Positions 5,189 through 5,824 of a stretch of DNA of 5,824 nt are shown here, one piece after another. Location: assembly GCA_002314855.1 (NCBI GenBank), contig DCHQ01000077.1, forward strand, positions 1 to 5,824. Direction: 5' to 3'. The notes under the pieces were generated by a model that worked only from the letters and a program-made list of their open reading frames with translations, did no database searches and was not told the DNA's origin. The position numbers were made by a program, and so were the translations under genes. Every line of letters begins with the position of its first letter. Position 1 is the stretch's first letter. This stretch comes from Lachnospiraceae bacterium UBA1748 (GTDB taxonomy: Bacteria > Bacillota > Clostridia > Lachnospirales > Lachnospiraceae).

Positions 5189-5824
5189 TTAACTATAATA
5201 AATATCAATGCCTCGTAGCTTAGCTGATTTAACTTTATTTCTTGCAATATCAAGAAACTCTAATAATTCTTCTTTTGAGAATTCACTACAATTAAGAGTA
5301 TGTACTCTATTATCTATAAAAACAGCTTTTTTTTCGATTGTAGAATCATTATCCTTATAAGACTGAAGAAAATACTCTTTTGCTCCACTTATCAAGGATA
5401 CTATGCCTCGCATATCGTCATATGTATGGATTCCTTTTACAAGCGTGGTCCTAAATTCATATTGAATACCACATTCCATTATATAACGAATACTCTCTTC
5501 AATAGCTGCTGTATTATAATCACTAATGCCAACCGCGATTCCATATCTTTCCATAGATGACTTAACATCCATGGCAATGTAATCAACAAGACCTTTTTCC
5601 ACAATCTTCTTAAGCATAGATGGATTGGTTCCGTTTGTATCTAATTTTATTAGCAGTCCCATTGATTTGATGTCATATAATAAATCGACCAAATCGTCAT
5701 AAAGCGTTGGTTCGCCACCAGTGATACACACACCATCAAGCACCCCGCTTCTCTTTGCAAGAAAAGCCATTAGCTTCTCTCTTGATAAATTCTCACATGG
5801 CTCCAGTACTATATCCGCATTGTG
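5189..5824 (-). CDS. Anaerobic ribonucleoside-triphosphate reductase activating protein, NrdG2-type radical SAM (5' end off window)
   Basis: The last 211 codons of a radical-SAM activase, open to the window edge; the start and the CxxxCxxC iron-sulfur motif lie beyond base 5824. The first visible residues HNADIV fit the position directly after the last cluster cysteine (family pattern CPYCHN). Counting from the first visible residue: GGEPT at 36-40, contacting S-adenosylmethionine; LDTNG at 61-65; YIAMDVK at 82-88; YEFRTT at 122-127; and FLQSYKD at 152-158. This series matches the NrdG2 form of the enzyme, which generates the glycyl radical on anaerobic ribonucleotide reductase (NrdD) and so supplies deoxynucleotides without oxygen. 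Pyruvate formate-lyase activases share some motifs but differ in the DTNG-to-FRTT region. The frame has no internal start that would restore the cluster motif, so the window edge truncates it, not a mutation. tadA follows after 17 bases. Confidence 0.92.
   Translation of the reverse strand, partial: HNADIVLEPCENLSREKLMAFLAKRSGVLDGVCITGGEPTLYDDLVDLLYDIKSMGLLIKLDTNGTNPSMLKKIVEKGLVDYIAMDVKSSMERYGIAVGISDYNTAAIEESIRYIMECGIQYEFRTTLVKGIHTYDDMRGIVSLISGAKEYFLQSYKDNDSTIEKKAVFIDNRVHTLNCSEFSKEELLEFLDIARNKVKSAKLRGIDIYYS

Overview
The window reads as chromosome of a low-GC Gram-positive anaerobe of the class Clostridia, most likely a Lachnospiraceae relative such as Butyrivibrio or Roseburia. This placement is an inference from the AT-rich intergenic DNA, strong AGGAGG-type ribosome binding sites, the lipoprotein signal on the binding protein, an oxygen-sensitive radical-SAM activase, and an SH3b/SleB-type wall hydrolase. 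I cannot confirm the genus without a search. All seven genes lie on the minus strand, so transcription runs from high to low coordinates. There is no gene-free stretch above 300 bases, and I see no tRNA, rRNA, CRISPR array, insertion sequence or phage gene.

In transcription order, the window opens (5824 to 4683) with the 3' part of an NrdG2-type radical-SAM activase of anaerobic ribonucleotide reductase. It is followed 17 bases later by tadA, the tRNA adenosine-34 deaminase, and then a hairpin terminator. Next comes a four-helix membrane protein of unknown function (stop at 3215). Its own candidate promoter contains a TA dinucleotide tract. A perfect 14-bp inverted repeat starts at its stop codon. 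Then comes a secreted protein with two SH3b-like domains and a C-terminal SleB/CwlJ-type hydrolase domain (3071 to 1980, TTG start), closed by a strong terminator.

The last unit (1835 to 1, running off the window) is a complete-looking polar amino acid ABC importer: substrate-binding lipoprotein, permease and ATPase. A 14-bp stem terminator lies between the binding protein and the permease, and the permease and ATPase genes overlap by 14 bases. This layout suggests excess binding protein over membrane components and coupled translation of permease and ATPase.

Most of the window is ordinary housekeeping and transport. The parts that do not reduce to known families are the 445-codon membrane protein, the TA tract in its promoter and the long inverted repeat behind it. 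I do not see convincing evidence for a new multi-gene system.
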